Shown in pieces: positions 8,513-15,587 of a DNA stretch of 64,000 nucleotides. Positions within the stretch are counted from its first letter, which is position 1; every line of letters begins with the position of its first letter. This stretch comes from Rhodococcus sp. ARC_M6 (lineage in GTDB: Bacteria; Actinomycetota; Actinomycetes; Mycobacteriales; Mycobacteriaceae). The translations under genes were made by a program, and so were the position numbers. The stretch lies in the NCBI RefSeq assembly GCF_022810305.1, contig NZ_JALGQH010000013.1, positions 1 through 64,000 of the forward strand, written 5' to 3'. A model generated the notes under the pieces. The model did not search any database, had not been told where the DNA came from, and was given only the letters and a program-made list of their open reading frames with translations.

Positions 8513-8707
8513 ATGAACCACCCAGACCGAGACACAAACCCATCCCGAGTACAGGCTTCACGGTTCCGATCGACCTCATGCATCGCCCTCGGCTCCGCCG
8601 TGCCGGCCTCCGCGCCGGCGCTGGCATTGACCGGATCGATCGCACTGTGCGCCCTAGTCGCGGCCCTCGTCGTGGCGTGTATCGCTCTAGCCGCCCTCCT
8701 CATCTAA
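8513..8707 (+). CDS. Small hydrophobic peptide (64 aa), unknown function
   Basis: ATG at 8513 follows AAGGA with a 7-base spacer. The 64-residue product has a polar, basic N-terminus (MNHPDRDTNPSRVQASRFRS) and a strongly hydrophobic C-terminal half (LTGSIALCALVAALVVACI and on to ALLI), so it is either a one-pass small membrane protein or a precursor peptide. Two cysteines lie in the hydrophobic part. A second small gene follows 72 bases downstream. I recognise no family. Possibilities include a small membrane regulator, a toxin-like peptide or a bacteriocin precursor; no processing or transport gene is adjacent. Confidence 0.5.
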   Translation: MNHPDRDTNPSRVQASRFRSTSCIALGSAVPASAPALALTGSIALCALVAALVVACIALAALLI

Positions 8708-8779
8708 CCTTCGAATGGCTTTCGAAACGAAACCTTTTTCAGCACAAACCAATTCGAAAATCTCACTGGAAGCAAACGT

Positions 8780-8968
8780 ATGAACACATCGAAGCCTTCT
8801 GCAATCCCGCAGCGTGTCGTACCCCGTGGCACGATCAGCACCGAGGAAATCAAGGCACGCATCGAGACGATGTTTGCAGACAGTCCTGCGTCCGACCACC
8901 GCGAGAGCGTCCAGCGCCGGAAGGCTCGCATGGCGATGACAGCGCCCAAGCCTGAAAGGCACGGATGA
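8780..8968 (+). CDS. Small charged peptide (62 aa), unknown function
   Basis: ATG at 8780 is preceded by TGGAAG with a 7-base spacer. The product is soluble and charged: MNTSKPSAIPQRVVPRGTIS, then a predicted helix EEIKARIETMFAD and a basic Arg/Lys tail. It follows the hydrophobic small gene by 72 bases on the same strand, so the two probably share a transcript. No homologous family is recognised. The pairing of a membrane-type peptide with a charged partner is suggestive, but function is unknown. Confidence 0.5.
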   Translation: MNTSKPSAIPQRVVPRGTISTEEIKARIETMFADSPASDHRESVQRRKARMAMTAPKPERHG

Positions 8969-9083
8969 AGCTCTGAACTGGCGCGATACTGTCGCCGACC
9001 TACTCATCGGAGGGTGCACGCTCTCTGGAGGATGTACGGTCTCGGCGCCAGCCGAAGGTGTTCGCGGCGGCGGTGATCAGTCA

Positions 9084-9396
9084 TCACCCACGAGATTGCG
9101 GATCGCCCCGACTCGCTCGACCAGTCGTACTGAGGCAACGTCGGTGAACCCGCAATTGCTCCACCGTTGGGATTGCCCCGGTCGGAGTCGAGGTTCTTCC
9201 GTCCTGCCCTAACAACAGGCCTCGTTGATGTGCGATATCGTCGATGCGCGTACTCGCTTTCTCGAGTGTGGCAGCCGATTGGAGCCACTGAGACCAGGCT
9301 GGTGCCGAGCCTTGCCGCACGAATGCGAGAGCACCGGCGCCCACGGTGACACCGCCTGTTCGGTGACGGTGGGCTCGTCGTTGGTGCTCTCGCCAT
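9084..9396 (-). pseudogene. Possible frameshifted gene downstream of the RsbW-like kinase
   Basis: An ATG at 9396 sits 2 bases after the kinase stop. The next ~25 codons look coding in one frame (ESTNDEPTVTEQAVSPWAP), after which coding-like sequence continues in another (APAWSQWLQSAATLEK, RIDDIAHQRGLLLG) and stops at 9084. A single frameshift near 9330 would join them. I recognise no domain. Alternatively the 131-codon frame from 9396 to 9004 is used, but its product is Arg/Ser-rich and unconvincing. Confidence 0.3.
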
Positions 9397-9398
9397 GG

Positions 9399-9812
9399 CT
9401 ACGCCTTTGCGTGCAGCGCTTTGGTCAAGATGATTGCCACGTCCCAGCGTTCCAATTCGTGGGGAGTCCGGATGTGTTCGACGGTGACTGCATCGACCAG
9501 CGTGTGGAGGACGAACCATCCGAAGGACGTAGCGCTGTGGTCGATCGGTTCCGTGGTCGTCGCAGTGAGGTGCACGCGCAGACGATTGCCAGGGTCGACA
9601 TCGAACGCACAGGTGAGAACGCTCAGGGGATTAGTATGGTCGAGGAGCGTACTGGCGGCTTCGTCGACTGCGAGAACGAGATCGGCCAGATCGTCCGCCG
9701 CAAGACCGCGATGGGTGGCGACAGCCCGCACATAAGCCCGCAGCACACGGAGTTGCTCAGGGGAAGCCGCAACGGACAGCACAGCCGATGAGGTTGACTC
9801 GTCGATAATCAT
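9399..9812 (-). CDS. RsbW-like anti-sigma / serine kinase ATPase domain protein
   Basis: The 137-residue product fits the small GHKL (HATPase_c_2) anti-sigma kinases that control stress sigma factors: AVATHRGLAADDLADLVLAV, then DEAASTLLDH, where the N-box Asn is replaced by Asp/Glu-rich sequence, followed by the central strands and GWFVLHTLVDAV. The canonical N-box E-x-x-x-N is degenerate (EAASTLL), so ATP binding may be altered. ATG at 9812 overlaps the stop of a 50-codon ORF (TGATG), implying translational coupling. No sigma factor or antagonist gene is adjacent, so the partner is unknown. Confidence 0.7.
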   Translation of the reverse strand: MIIDESTSSAVLSVAASPEQLRVLRAYVRAVATHRGLAADDLADLVLAVDEAASTLLDHTNPLSVLTCAFDVDPGNRLRVHLTATTTEPIDHSATSFGWFVLHTLVDAVTVEHIRTPHELERWDVAIILTKALHAKA

Positions 9813-9964
9813 CAATGTTCCATGACGATGCACTGGTGGCGCCCCGCACGGCTGGGTGTCATCGGAGACCTTCCCGCTGCGTGGACACACTGATCGGTGC
9901 CGGCATTCACACGGGACCATCGCAGCGGCGCGTTTGCCGAGTGACTGTTGTCGCTGAGGGTCAT
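9812..9964 (-). CDS. 50-aa ORF translationally coupled to the RsbW-like gene
   Basis: ATG at 9964 follows AAAGGTG with a 7-base spacer, and the TGA at 9812-9814 shares a base with the ATG of the kinase gene. The product (MTLSDNSHSANAPLRWSRVN at the start) is hydrophilic with two cysteines and no recognisable domain. The binding site and the TGATG overlap argue that it is translated, either as a leader that sets kinase output or as a small protein in its own right. A remnant of an antagonist gene is another possibility. Confidence 0.5.
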   Translation of the reverse strand: MTLSDNSHSANAPLRWSRVNAGTDQCVHAAGRSPMTPSRAGRHQCIVMEH

Positions 9965-10206
9965 GGTGTGCACCTTTCGAACGATGTTCGTGCCGGCGGA
10001 TTCCGGTATGTAAGGAGAGGTGTCGGGTTCTCGTGGCGCCGAACTGAGGTGATCCGGCGTGGCCCAGGGGTAGAGACTTCCTATGGTGCATTCGTAGCCA
10101 CAGCAAGGGCGGATTGGTGAGGGTGGGACGCGATTTCACTGCGGGCGGCCAGATGCTGGCGGATCGCTGGACAGCGAAACTGCGCATCTCTCGGTGTGAC
10201 GGCTCG
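9965..10206. other. Upstream region of the RsbW-like operon
   Basis: This region contains the probable promoter of the 50-aa ORF and its kinase, reading left, and ends at the ISL3 terminal repeat. I see no gene and no clear operator. Confidence 0.45.
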
Positions 10207-10245
10207 TGTAGACGACGGTTGAAAAGTGGTTCTGGCCCACTTTCC
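10207..10245. repeat. Left terminal inverted repeat of an ISL3-type element
   Basis: TGTAGACGACGGTTGAAA begins a 39-base segment that matches 5386-5424 at 32 of 39 positions. It lies about 75 bases upstream of the first recognisable ISL3 transposase codons and reads inward, as a left end should. Confidence 0.75.
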
Positions 10246-10319
10246 CTGACGGCTCCACCTTCGCGCCGTCTGTCGTTCGGGCACGACGTGGATCGGGCGG
10301 GAGATGATCGTTCTGGTGT

Positions 10320-10640
10320 CCTGAGAACTGTTGTGACCTGCGTGCACTTCTTCCGCATCTGTCGGGCGTCGACATCGATTCGGTCGATGCGACCGCAGGC
10401 GGAGTCCATATTCGTGCGTCGCCGTTGCCTGTTTCGGCGAGCTGCCCGACGTGCGGTGTTTCCTCAAAACGAGTGCGCAGTCGATACGCACGCATGCTCG
10501 CCGATACGGCTACAGCTGGCCGATCGAGCTACGTTTTCCTGCAAGTGCGTCGGTTTCTGTGCTCGAACACCGGTTGTGACCGACGCACATTTGTCGAGCA
10601 GATCGACTTCACTGACCACGGCTTACGCGCCGACGTCCAC
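10320..10640 (+). mobile_element. ISL3-family transposase remnant (N-terminal zinc-binding part)
   Basis: The plus strand encodes DLRALLPHLSGVDIDSVDAT, then a CPTCG knuckle (SASCPTCGVSSKRVRSRYAR), VRRFLCSNTGCDRRTFVEQI. This is the N-terminal zinc-ribbon and linker of ISL3 transposases. The frame leaves the family near 10620, where an IS6-type transposase piece begins. All catalytic residues are missing, so it is inactive. Confidence 0.8.
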
Positions 10641-10642
10641 AA

Positions 10643-10830
10643 CCCGGTGCCACATGGCACCTCGACGAGGGTTCATCAAAATGAACGGCACCCAGCATTA
10701 CCTGTGGCGGGCGGTCGATCAACATGGCAACGTTCTCGATGTGCTGGTTCAGTCACGCCGAAACGCGTTGGCAGCCAAGAAGTTTTGCCGGGGGCTGCTC
10801 AAAGGTTTGGAGTATGTGGCACGGGTGGTA
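10643..10830 (+). mobile_element. IS6-family transposase remnant (first catalytic Asp region)
   Basis: From about 10655 the plus strand reads WHLDEGFIKMNGTQHYLWRA, then VDQHGNVLDVLVQSRRN and FCRGLLKGLEYVARVV. This is the IS6 family core around the first DDE aspartate and the segment before the second. The sequence then departs from the family. It joins an ISL3 N-terminus directly, producing a chimera of two unrelated transposases. Confidence 0.8.
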
Positions 10831-11105
10831 CCGGCACCCCGTCGCGGTCGAGGAGTTGACGGCTTGAATGGTCTCGCGCCAAAGCGCATACACCTTCGAC
10901 GAACCGGGATCGAACTCTCGGCGTTTCATGTGCAGTTGCTCTGGCCTACATTGCGTGACCTTGCAGAGCGTGCCGGGTACAAACGCTGCACGGATGCGAA
11001 GTGCTCGTTCAAGGCTCCGGACATCGCCGAAGATCTGGACGGACTCGGGGAGTGGGTCAACATCGACATCGCTGCCCGCCACTGATCTGCCTGTCCGAAT
11101 ACAGA
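10831..11105. other. Unassigned segment between IS6 and IS30 remnants
   Basis: A plus-strand frame to 11085 (PTLRDLAERAGYKRCTDAKC, then EDLDGLGEWVNIDIAARH) has coding-like third positions; a minus-strand frame (QLHMKRREFDPGSSKVYALW) is equally open. I cannot assign either to a family. A TTCGATCCC string on the minus strand is not part of a foldable tRNA. Confidence 0.4.
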
Positions 11106-11149
11106 AAACGTGGCCGCCCACCCCGGAAATAGGGTGAGCGGCCATGTTT
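11106..11149. terminator. 18-bp hairpin, terminator-like
   Basis: Arms 11106-11123 and 11132-11149 (AAACGTGGCCGC.CACCC / GGGTGAGCGGCCATGTTT) pair at 16 of 18 positions around an 8-base loop, with flanking A and T runs on either side. It follows the open frame ending at 11085 and could terminate in both directions. Confidence 0.55.
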
Positions 11150-11273
11150 GGCGTGTGATGGCGCCTACAGGGTCAAGACATCTCAGTCGCGACCCGAAGC
11201 CCTCCAACGATCCGAGTGATCCGGTCGAGGGCGGCTCCGGGGCTGCGGTGACTGTTGGGAGGTTCCCCGTTGA

Positions 11274-11426
11274 TGGAGTACGTCCAAGAAAGTTCTGTCA
11301 CTTGGCGATTGCGGCGAGGAGCTCTCCGGGCATGCCCAGTTCGCGCTCGATACCGGCACGAGGGCGTTCTTCGCCGATCCGCATTCGCCGTGGCAGCGAC
11401 CAACGAACGAGAAGCTCAATAGGTTT
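11274..11426 (+). mobile_element. IS30-family transposase remnant
   Basis: The frame reads [20 protein letters not shown] then [18 protein letters not shown]. The IS30 core has the form LTWDQGxEMxxHxxF ... [16 protein letters not shown], so this is the segment around the second and third catalytic residues; the second Asp survives in GDCGEE. The family's Trp of LTWD and the final NENTN are altered, and sequence on both sides is unrelated. It is a dead fragment. Confidence 0.7.
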
Positions 11427-11620
11427 TGTCAAGCACGGCCGCAGGCCGTTCCGAGCTGTGGAGCGGCACGCGATGCGGGGCAAATCTCCCGACGATATGT
11501 GAATGTGAATGACGAATCGGCAACTGATCGTCTGCGCTGTTGGGCGCTTGAGACGGTGGTCTGGTTCTTCACAGTTGAAGGCGTAGCGCGTGAATTTTCT
11601 GAGCTGATGAACGTGAGTCG

Positions 11621-12100
11621 TCAGATGGTGTGAGCGTCGTGGTTTTCGCGGTTGGCGAACACCTCAGTCATGTGCGTCTGGGCCCAACTCCTGAGTCCGC
11701 GCGTCAGTTGGTAGAGCGAGAGGCCGAGATCGGTCAACTCGTAGGAGACGGTGACCGGCACTGTCGCCGTTACGGTGCGAGTGAGCATGCCATCACGTTC
11801 CAGCGACCGTAAGGTCTGGGTCAGCATCTTTTGGCTCACCCCGGCCACGAGACGAGAGATCTCGGAGTAACGCAGCGCCTTCGGATCGTGTACTGCATCG
11901 GGAACAGGGAAAGCGTCACCGCCCAGCGCGCACAGAATCAGGACGACCCACTTGTCCGAGATTCGATCCAGCAGCTGGCGACTGGGGCATACCGCCAGGA
12001 ATGCGTTGTACTCGATCTTTGCCTGAGCCTTCTTCTGAGCTGCTGTCGTCACACGGATCACACCACTCTCTCGAGTCTTTTCACCTTCGGGTCTCTTCAT
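11621..12100 (-). CDS. HxlR-family transcriptional regulator
   Basis: The 159-residue product is a winged-helix protein of the HxlR type: [40 protein letters not shown] and [12 protein letters not shown] are the family hallmarks. Cys in the [10 protein letters not shown] segment is where redox- or electrophile-sensing HxlR proteins carry their sensor residue. It is divergent from an aldo-keto reductase with a 111-base shared promoter region, so that gene is the probable target and an electrophile or aldehyde the probable signal. A 13-residue N-terminal extension before [11 protein letters not shown] may be absent if a GTG start is used. Confidence 0.9.
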   Translation of the reverse strand: MKRPEGEKTRESGVIRVTTAAQKKAQAKIEYNAFLAVCPSRQLLDRISDKWVVLILCALGGDAFPVPDAVHDPKALRYSEISRLVAGVSQKMLTQTLRSLERDGMLTRTVTATVPVTVSYELTDLGLSLYQLTRGLRSWAQTHMTEVFANRENHDAHTI

Positions 12101-12110
12101 GGTGAGTTAC

Positions 12111-12150
12111 GCACTCCAAAGTGCCTACTTCCCGTTAGAGAGCTGCTCTC
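12111..12150. promoter_or_regulatory. Two palindromes in the HxlR / reductase promoter region
   Basis: GCACT-CCAA-AGTGC (12111-12124) and GAGAGC-T-GCTCTC (12138-12150) lie 27 bases apart, centre to centre, in the 111-base gap between divergent genes. HxlR dimers bind dyads in such positions. Which one is the operator cannot be told from sequence alone. Confidence 0.5.
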
Positions 12151-12211
12151 CAATACTGGTACAGGGACGCGGAACACGCCACCCCAGCGAACAACTACGA
12201 AGGGCACCACG

Positions 12212-13084
12212 TTGAGCACCTCCTCCACTTCTCTTCCCGGCGGCACCTGGACTCTCGGCGACCTGACGGTCACCCGACTCGGCTACGGCGCCATGCAACT
12301 AGCCGGACCATGGGTCATGGGGTCACCCGCCGATCACGACGGTGCACTGGCCGTATTGCGCGAAGCAGTCGAGCTGGGGATCACCCACATCGACACCAGC
12401 GGCGCCTACGGGCCCCGCGTGACCAACGAGTTGATCCGAGAGGCACTACACCCCTACCCCGAGTCGTTGCACATCGCGACCAAGGTAGGCGCGGAACGTG
12501 ATACTGACGGTGGCTGGCCTACCGCCCGGCGACCCGAAGACGTGCGCAAACAGGTCCATGAAAACCTTGCGATCCTCGGAGTCGAGGCGCTCGATCTGGT
12601 CAACATGCGCATGGGCAACGCTGAGGGCCCGCAACCTGATTCGCTCGCCGAGTCGTTCTCGGCGCTCGTCGAGCTCCAGCAAGAGGGCCTGATCCGCCAC
12701 CTCGGGGTCAGCAACGTCACCCCCGAGCAGGTCGCCGAAGCTCAGAGCATCGCCCCGATCGTGTGCGTGCAGAACATGTACAACCTCGCCCACCGCCACG
12801 ACGACGAACTCATCGACCGGCTCGCCGCCGAGGGTGTCGCGTACGTCCCGTTCTTTCCCCTCGGTGGCTTCAGCCCGTTGCAGTCCTCGGCGCTTTCGGC
12901 AGTCGCCGGCCGACTGGACGCGACTCCGATGTCGGTCGCGCTGGCCTGGCTGCTGCAGCGTTCCCCGAATATTCTGCTCATCCCGGGGACCTCCAAGGTG
13001 GCGCATCTACGTGAGAACGTCGCAGGTGCCGGCCTTTCCCTGTCCTCTGAGGATGTGGCAGAGCTGGACGCTATCAACATCTGA
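12212..13084 (+). CDS. Aldo/keto reductase
   Basis: The 290-residue product is an aldo-keto reductase of the bacterial AKR type: VTRLGYGAMQLAGPWVMG, then the catalytic DTSGAYGP (Asp-Tyr), HIATKVG (Lys) and the NADPH-binding LLIPGTSKVAHLRENV. It reduces aldehydes or ketones with NADPH in the cytosol. The TTG start at 12212 is chosen because AAGGG lies 8 bases upstream and the protein then begins in the usual place; the frame is open another 380 bases upstream but through the HxlR gene. It is divergent from HxlR, its likely repressor. Confidence 0.9.
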   Translation: MSTSSTSLPGGTWTLGDLTVTRLGYGAMQLAGPWVMGSPADHDGALAVLREAVELGITHIDTSGAYGPRVTNELIREALHPYPESLHIATKVGAERDTDGGWPTARRPEDVRKQVHENLAILGVEALDLVNMRMGNAEGPQPDSLAESFSALVELQQEGLIRHLGVSNVTPEQVAEAQSIAPIVCVQNMYNLAHRHDDELIDRLAAEGVAYVPFFPLGGFSPLQSSALSAVAGRLDATPMSVALAWLLQRSPNILLIPGTSKVAHLRENVAGAGLSLSSEDVAELDAINI

Positions 13085-13224
13085 ATACCCCAAGGAAGTG
13101 CCTTCGGAGTCGACGGCGTGGAGGCTACGGTGCCGACGCCTGGCAGACGGTTTTCCCTGTCTACCTGCACGTGATTCCTCGGCATCTCGATAAGACCAGG
13201 GGTCGGCTCGTTCTGCCCTGGCAG

Positions 13225-13955
13225 TCAGGAACGCCTCACGACGGTGGGCACGATCAATGCCCTGGGTAGCCAGCTCTCCAGAACTTTGGCCGGCCGATAG
13301 ACCGCGTAGTCACGAAGCATCGCCCACAGCACGTTCAACCTGCGCCGTGCGAGAGCAAGAACCGCCTGCGTATGCCTCGATATTCATCACCTGAACCGCG
13401 AACTTCGCGGTGGTTCTCGCTGCTACATCCTGGCCCGCAACACGCGTATGCTGCGACTGAGCGGCGTCGATCGCCTTCACTGCAATCTGATTGGCGTTGT
13501 ACGCCTTACGTTTCCGCAACCACGTCTCCGGGCAGGCGTGCCAAAGTCTGCGGATCCCATCCGGCGTCTGATACCCCGACAATAAGATCAGCGCCGCTTT
13601 GACGTTACTGATATCCAACGACCGCTCAAGACTCGGGAAATAGGTACTCAGGAGTGCACGGAGGCGGTTGATGGTGCGGGTTCGGTCCCGCATCAGATCC
13701 GTCCGCCGCGAGGTCAGAATACCCAGTTAGATACTGATCTCGTCGCTGACCCGCACCGAATGCAAGTCTCGGCGCATCCGCGCCCGATCAACGATGATCG
13801 CGGCATCTTTCGCGTCGGATTTGCTGTCACCGCGATAACCACCAGTCGCATGATGAACCACTCGGACAGGGATGTAGAGCAGCCGCTGCTCCCGGTCGGC
13901 AACCAGTGCGATCAACAACGCAGCACCGCCGTTGGTGAGGTCCACCGCCCACGTC
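13225..13955 (-). mobile_element. IS110-family transposase remnant with frameshift and internal deletion
   Basis: From right to left the minus strand reads VTWAVDLTNGGAALLIALV, YRGDSKSDAKDAAIIVDRAR (DEDD region) and RRDLHSVRVSDEIS, then a frame change near 13710, MRDRTRTINRLRALLSTYFP and CPETWLRKRKAYNANQIAVK, and finally in another frame TQAVLALARRRLNVLWAMLR with a stop at 13225. The ~150 residues that normally carry the C-terminal Ser region (PGVGAALGAEF..) are missing between 13380 and 13400. The N-terminal ~45 residues are also lost where the element meets an acyl-CoA ligase tail. Confidence 0.85.
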
Positions 13956-14062
13956 ACGTCGTCCTCGTCGAGGCACTGCCGAAGGGCGCAACGGGAAAGA
14001 TCCTCAAGCGGGGGATCGTCGTGCCGTCCGAGATCCGAAACGGACAATCCGCCGTCCGCTGA
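13947..14062 (+). pseudogene. 3' end of an adenylate-forming acyl-CoA ligase
   Basis: The plus strand reads RPRHVVLVEALPKGATGKIL, then KRGIVVPSEI and a stop at 14060-14062. LPxxATGKILKR is the A10 motif of AMP-binding enzymes, which holds the catalytic Lys. Everything upstream is replaced by the IS110 remnant on the opposite strand, so the gene was truncated by insertion or by a later deletion. Only this tail remains. Confidence 0.7.
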
Positions 14063-14150
14063 GCCGCCGACCAGTTCCGGGCGTCGTTCCCCTGCTACAT
14101 TTTTCGAGGATGTACCCGGCACCGGATCAATGTTCACTTCGGAGGTGAAA

Positions 14151-14351
14151 ATGGCGAGAAACCTCGGACTCGAGGCCGGCGTGGACGTGGCCGAGCAGAT
14201 CAGAGTCGAAGCGGCGCCGTTGTTTCGCCACCGTGATTACGGAATGACCGCGATCCGCGAGATGCCGCCACCTCTCCGGCGGCCCTATCTTGTCGCGATC
14301 GCGCCTAATGGCTTGTTACTACTGAAGGTCGCCAGAGGTGCCGACGGTTGA
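14151..14351 (+). CDS. Small protein (66 aa), unknown function
   Basis: A strong GGAGGTGAAA site directly precedes ATG at 14151. The product (MARNLGLEAGVDVAEQIRVE at the start, then LRRPYLVAIAPNGLLLLKVA) is short and soluble with no family I recognise. Its last 67 bases overlap the 3' end of the convergent exported-protein gene, which is unusual and lowers confidence. It may be the first codons of a gene truncated on its 3' side. Confidence 0.4.
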   Translation: MARNLGLEAGVDVAEQIRVEAAPLFRHRDYGMTAIREMPPPLRRPYLVAIAPNGLLLLKVARGADG

Positions 14352-15331
14352 CCCTGGGACGAGTAGGCCTCTCCCACTGGCAGGAGATTAGTTCCGGAGT
14401 AGGGCGCGTTGGGAAAATCAGTCGCTCCGACATTGAGTCCGTCGTACGGGCAACCGACCGAGGTAGAGAAGCACGGGGCTGATGTACCGATCGGACTGTC
14501 GCCGAAGGAAGTTGTGTTGTACGCAACCGTCCAGACAACCCGATCGGGAAGTGTGGTCCCAGCGGGGAACGGGAAGTTGACGACCGCGCCAATGGAGCTC
14601 TGACACCGACCGCCACTTGGCTGGGACCCGCTAACACCTTGCGCCCCATCAGCATTGAATCGCCGGCCCGCGAATGCGCCGGTGCAGTTCACATTGTCTG
14701 CCGAAGGTCGGTACGGAATTGCAGCGGTTTTGGTCACCACAGCCAGGGGCGTAGCCAAGTTATCTGCAGCGTAGATTCTGGCCGTAATCGGAACATTGAA
14801 AGTATCCCCGGGGTTCGACACACAGTCTCCGGTGGACCACGCTCCGCTCACGCTGCATGCCCAGCTCGCGAACAACACGTCCAGCGACACGAGCCCTCTC
14901 GCCGTGCCCGCGAGGCCTACCGCGTCACCGTATTCATTTACCCTCTGAGCCTGGAAGCCCAAGGAGGGGCCATAGCAGTTGAGCGCGCCAGTGGCCAGGG
15001 AATTGTAGGCAAAAGCCGTGTTGCCGCTGTCGCATGCCTTCGACTTGTCGTCGACAGCACTCAGGATCGGATCGACGGGACTGCTCGACGCCGGATCGAG
15101 TGAACCGCTCGACCCCGGATCGAGTGAACCTGAACCTGAACCGAACTCGAACCCACCGGACGAACCGAACTCGAACCCACCGAAGCCCCCTGAGCCGAAG
15201 CTGCCGGAAGCGCCGGCCGGCGCCACCAGGCCGGTGGCCAGCAGACCGGCAACCAGCAGCGTTCCGGCGGCTACGAGCCCGCAACGTGACCTCCGACTAA
15301 AGAGCGAACGGTCTTTTCCAGATCTGAACAT
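14285..15331 (-). CDS. Exported Ser/Gly-rich protein, unknown function
   Basis: ATG at 15331 follows CCGGAGG with a 7-base spacer. A signal peptide covers about residues 1-42 (RRSRCGLVAAGTLLVAGLLA, ending AGASG). Next come short repeats rich in Phe, Gly and Ser (FGSSGGFEFGSGSGSLDPGS), then a globular domain of about 260 residues with paired cysteines, probably disulphide-bonded after export. The domain is unknown to me; similar long secreted proteins occur in rhodococci and related genera. It is monocistronic, with about 250 bases before the next gene. The repeats at 15080-15190 are also tandem at DNA level. Confidence 0.7.
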   Translation of the reverse strand: MFRSGKDRSLFSRRSRCGLVAAGTLLVAGLLATGLVAPAGASGSFGSGGFGGFEFGSSGGFEFGSGSGSLDPGSSGSLDPASSSPVDPILSAVDDKSKACDSGNTAFAYNSLATGALNCYGPSLGFQAQRVNEYGDAVGLAGTARGLVSLDVLFASWACSVSGAWSTGDCVSNPGDTFNVPITARIYAADNLATPLAVVTKTAAIPYRPSADNVNCTGAFAGRRFNADGAQGVSGSQPSGGRCQSSIGAVVNFPFPAGTTLPDRVVWTVAYNTTSFGDSPIGTSAPCFSTSVGCPYDGLNVGATDFPNAPYSGTNLLPVGEAYSSQGQPSAPLATFSSNKPLGAIATR

Positions 15332-15587
15332 GTGTGTGCCTCCGGACTCTCTGAGTTCAACGGACGTCACGGCGAGAACTACAGCTGCCGAGGCATGCCG
15401 TACTTGTTCTTGGTTCGAGCTGGGCCCGTCACCGTCCTGCGTCTCCTCATCGAAGTCGACCGGCCGACATGATATTAACTCCACCGCACAGTTTTTGAGG
15501 CATTAATCCCAATACAGCTACCGGGGATTCAGAAAGTCGTTTCCCCGCAATATCAGCGGTGACAATGACTTTCAACGTGTGTCTGAA

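Noticed and set aside
7854-8645. 263-codon minus-strand open frame
   Set aside because: Arg/Gly-rich with no domain, no ribosome binding site, and it runs antisense through the small hydrophobic peptide gene; high GC makes such frames common.
5386-10245. Complete ISL3 element between the two terminal repeats
   Set aside because: The ends face the same way on the plus strand and the transposase parts are on opposite strands with unrelated genes between, so this is not an intact composite element.
10890-10935. tRNA-like string TTCGATCCC on the minus strand
   Set aside because: The T-stem does not pair and no anticodon or acceptor arm can be drawn around it.
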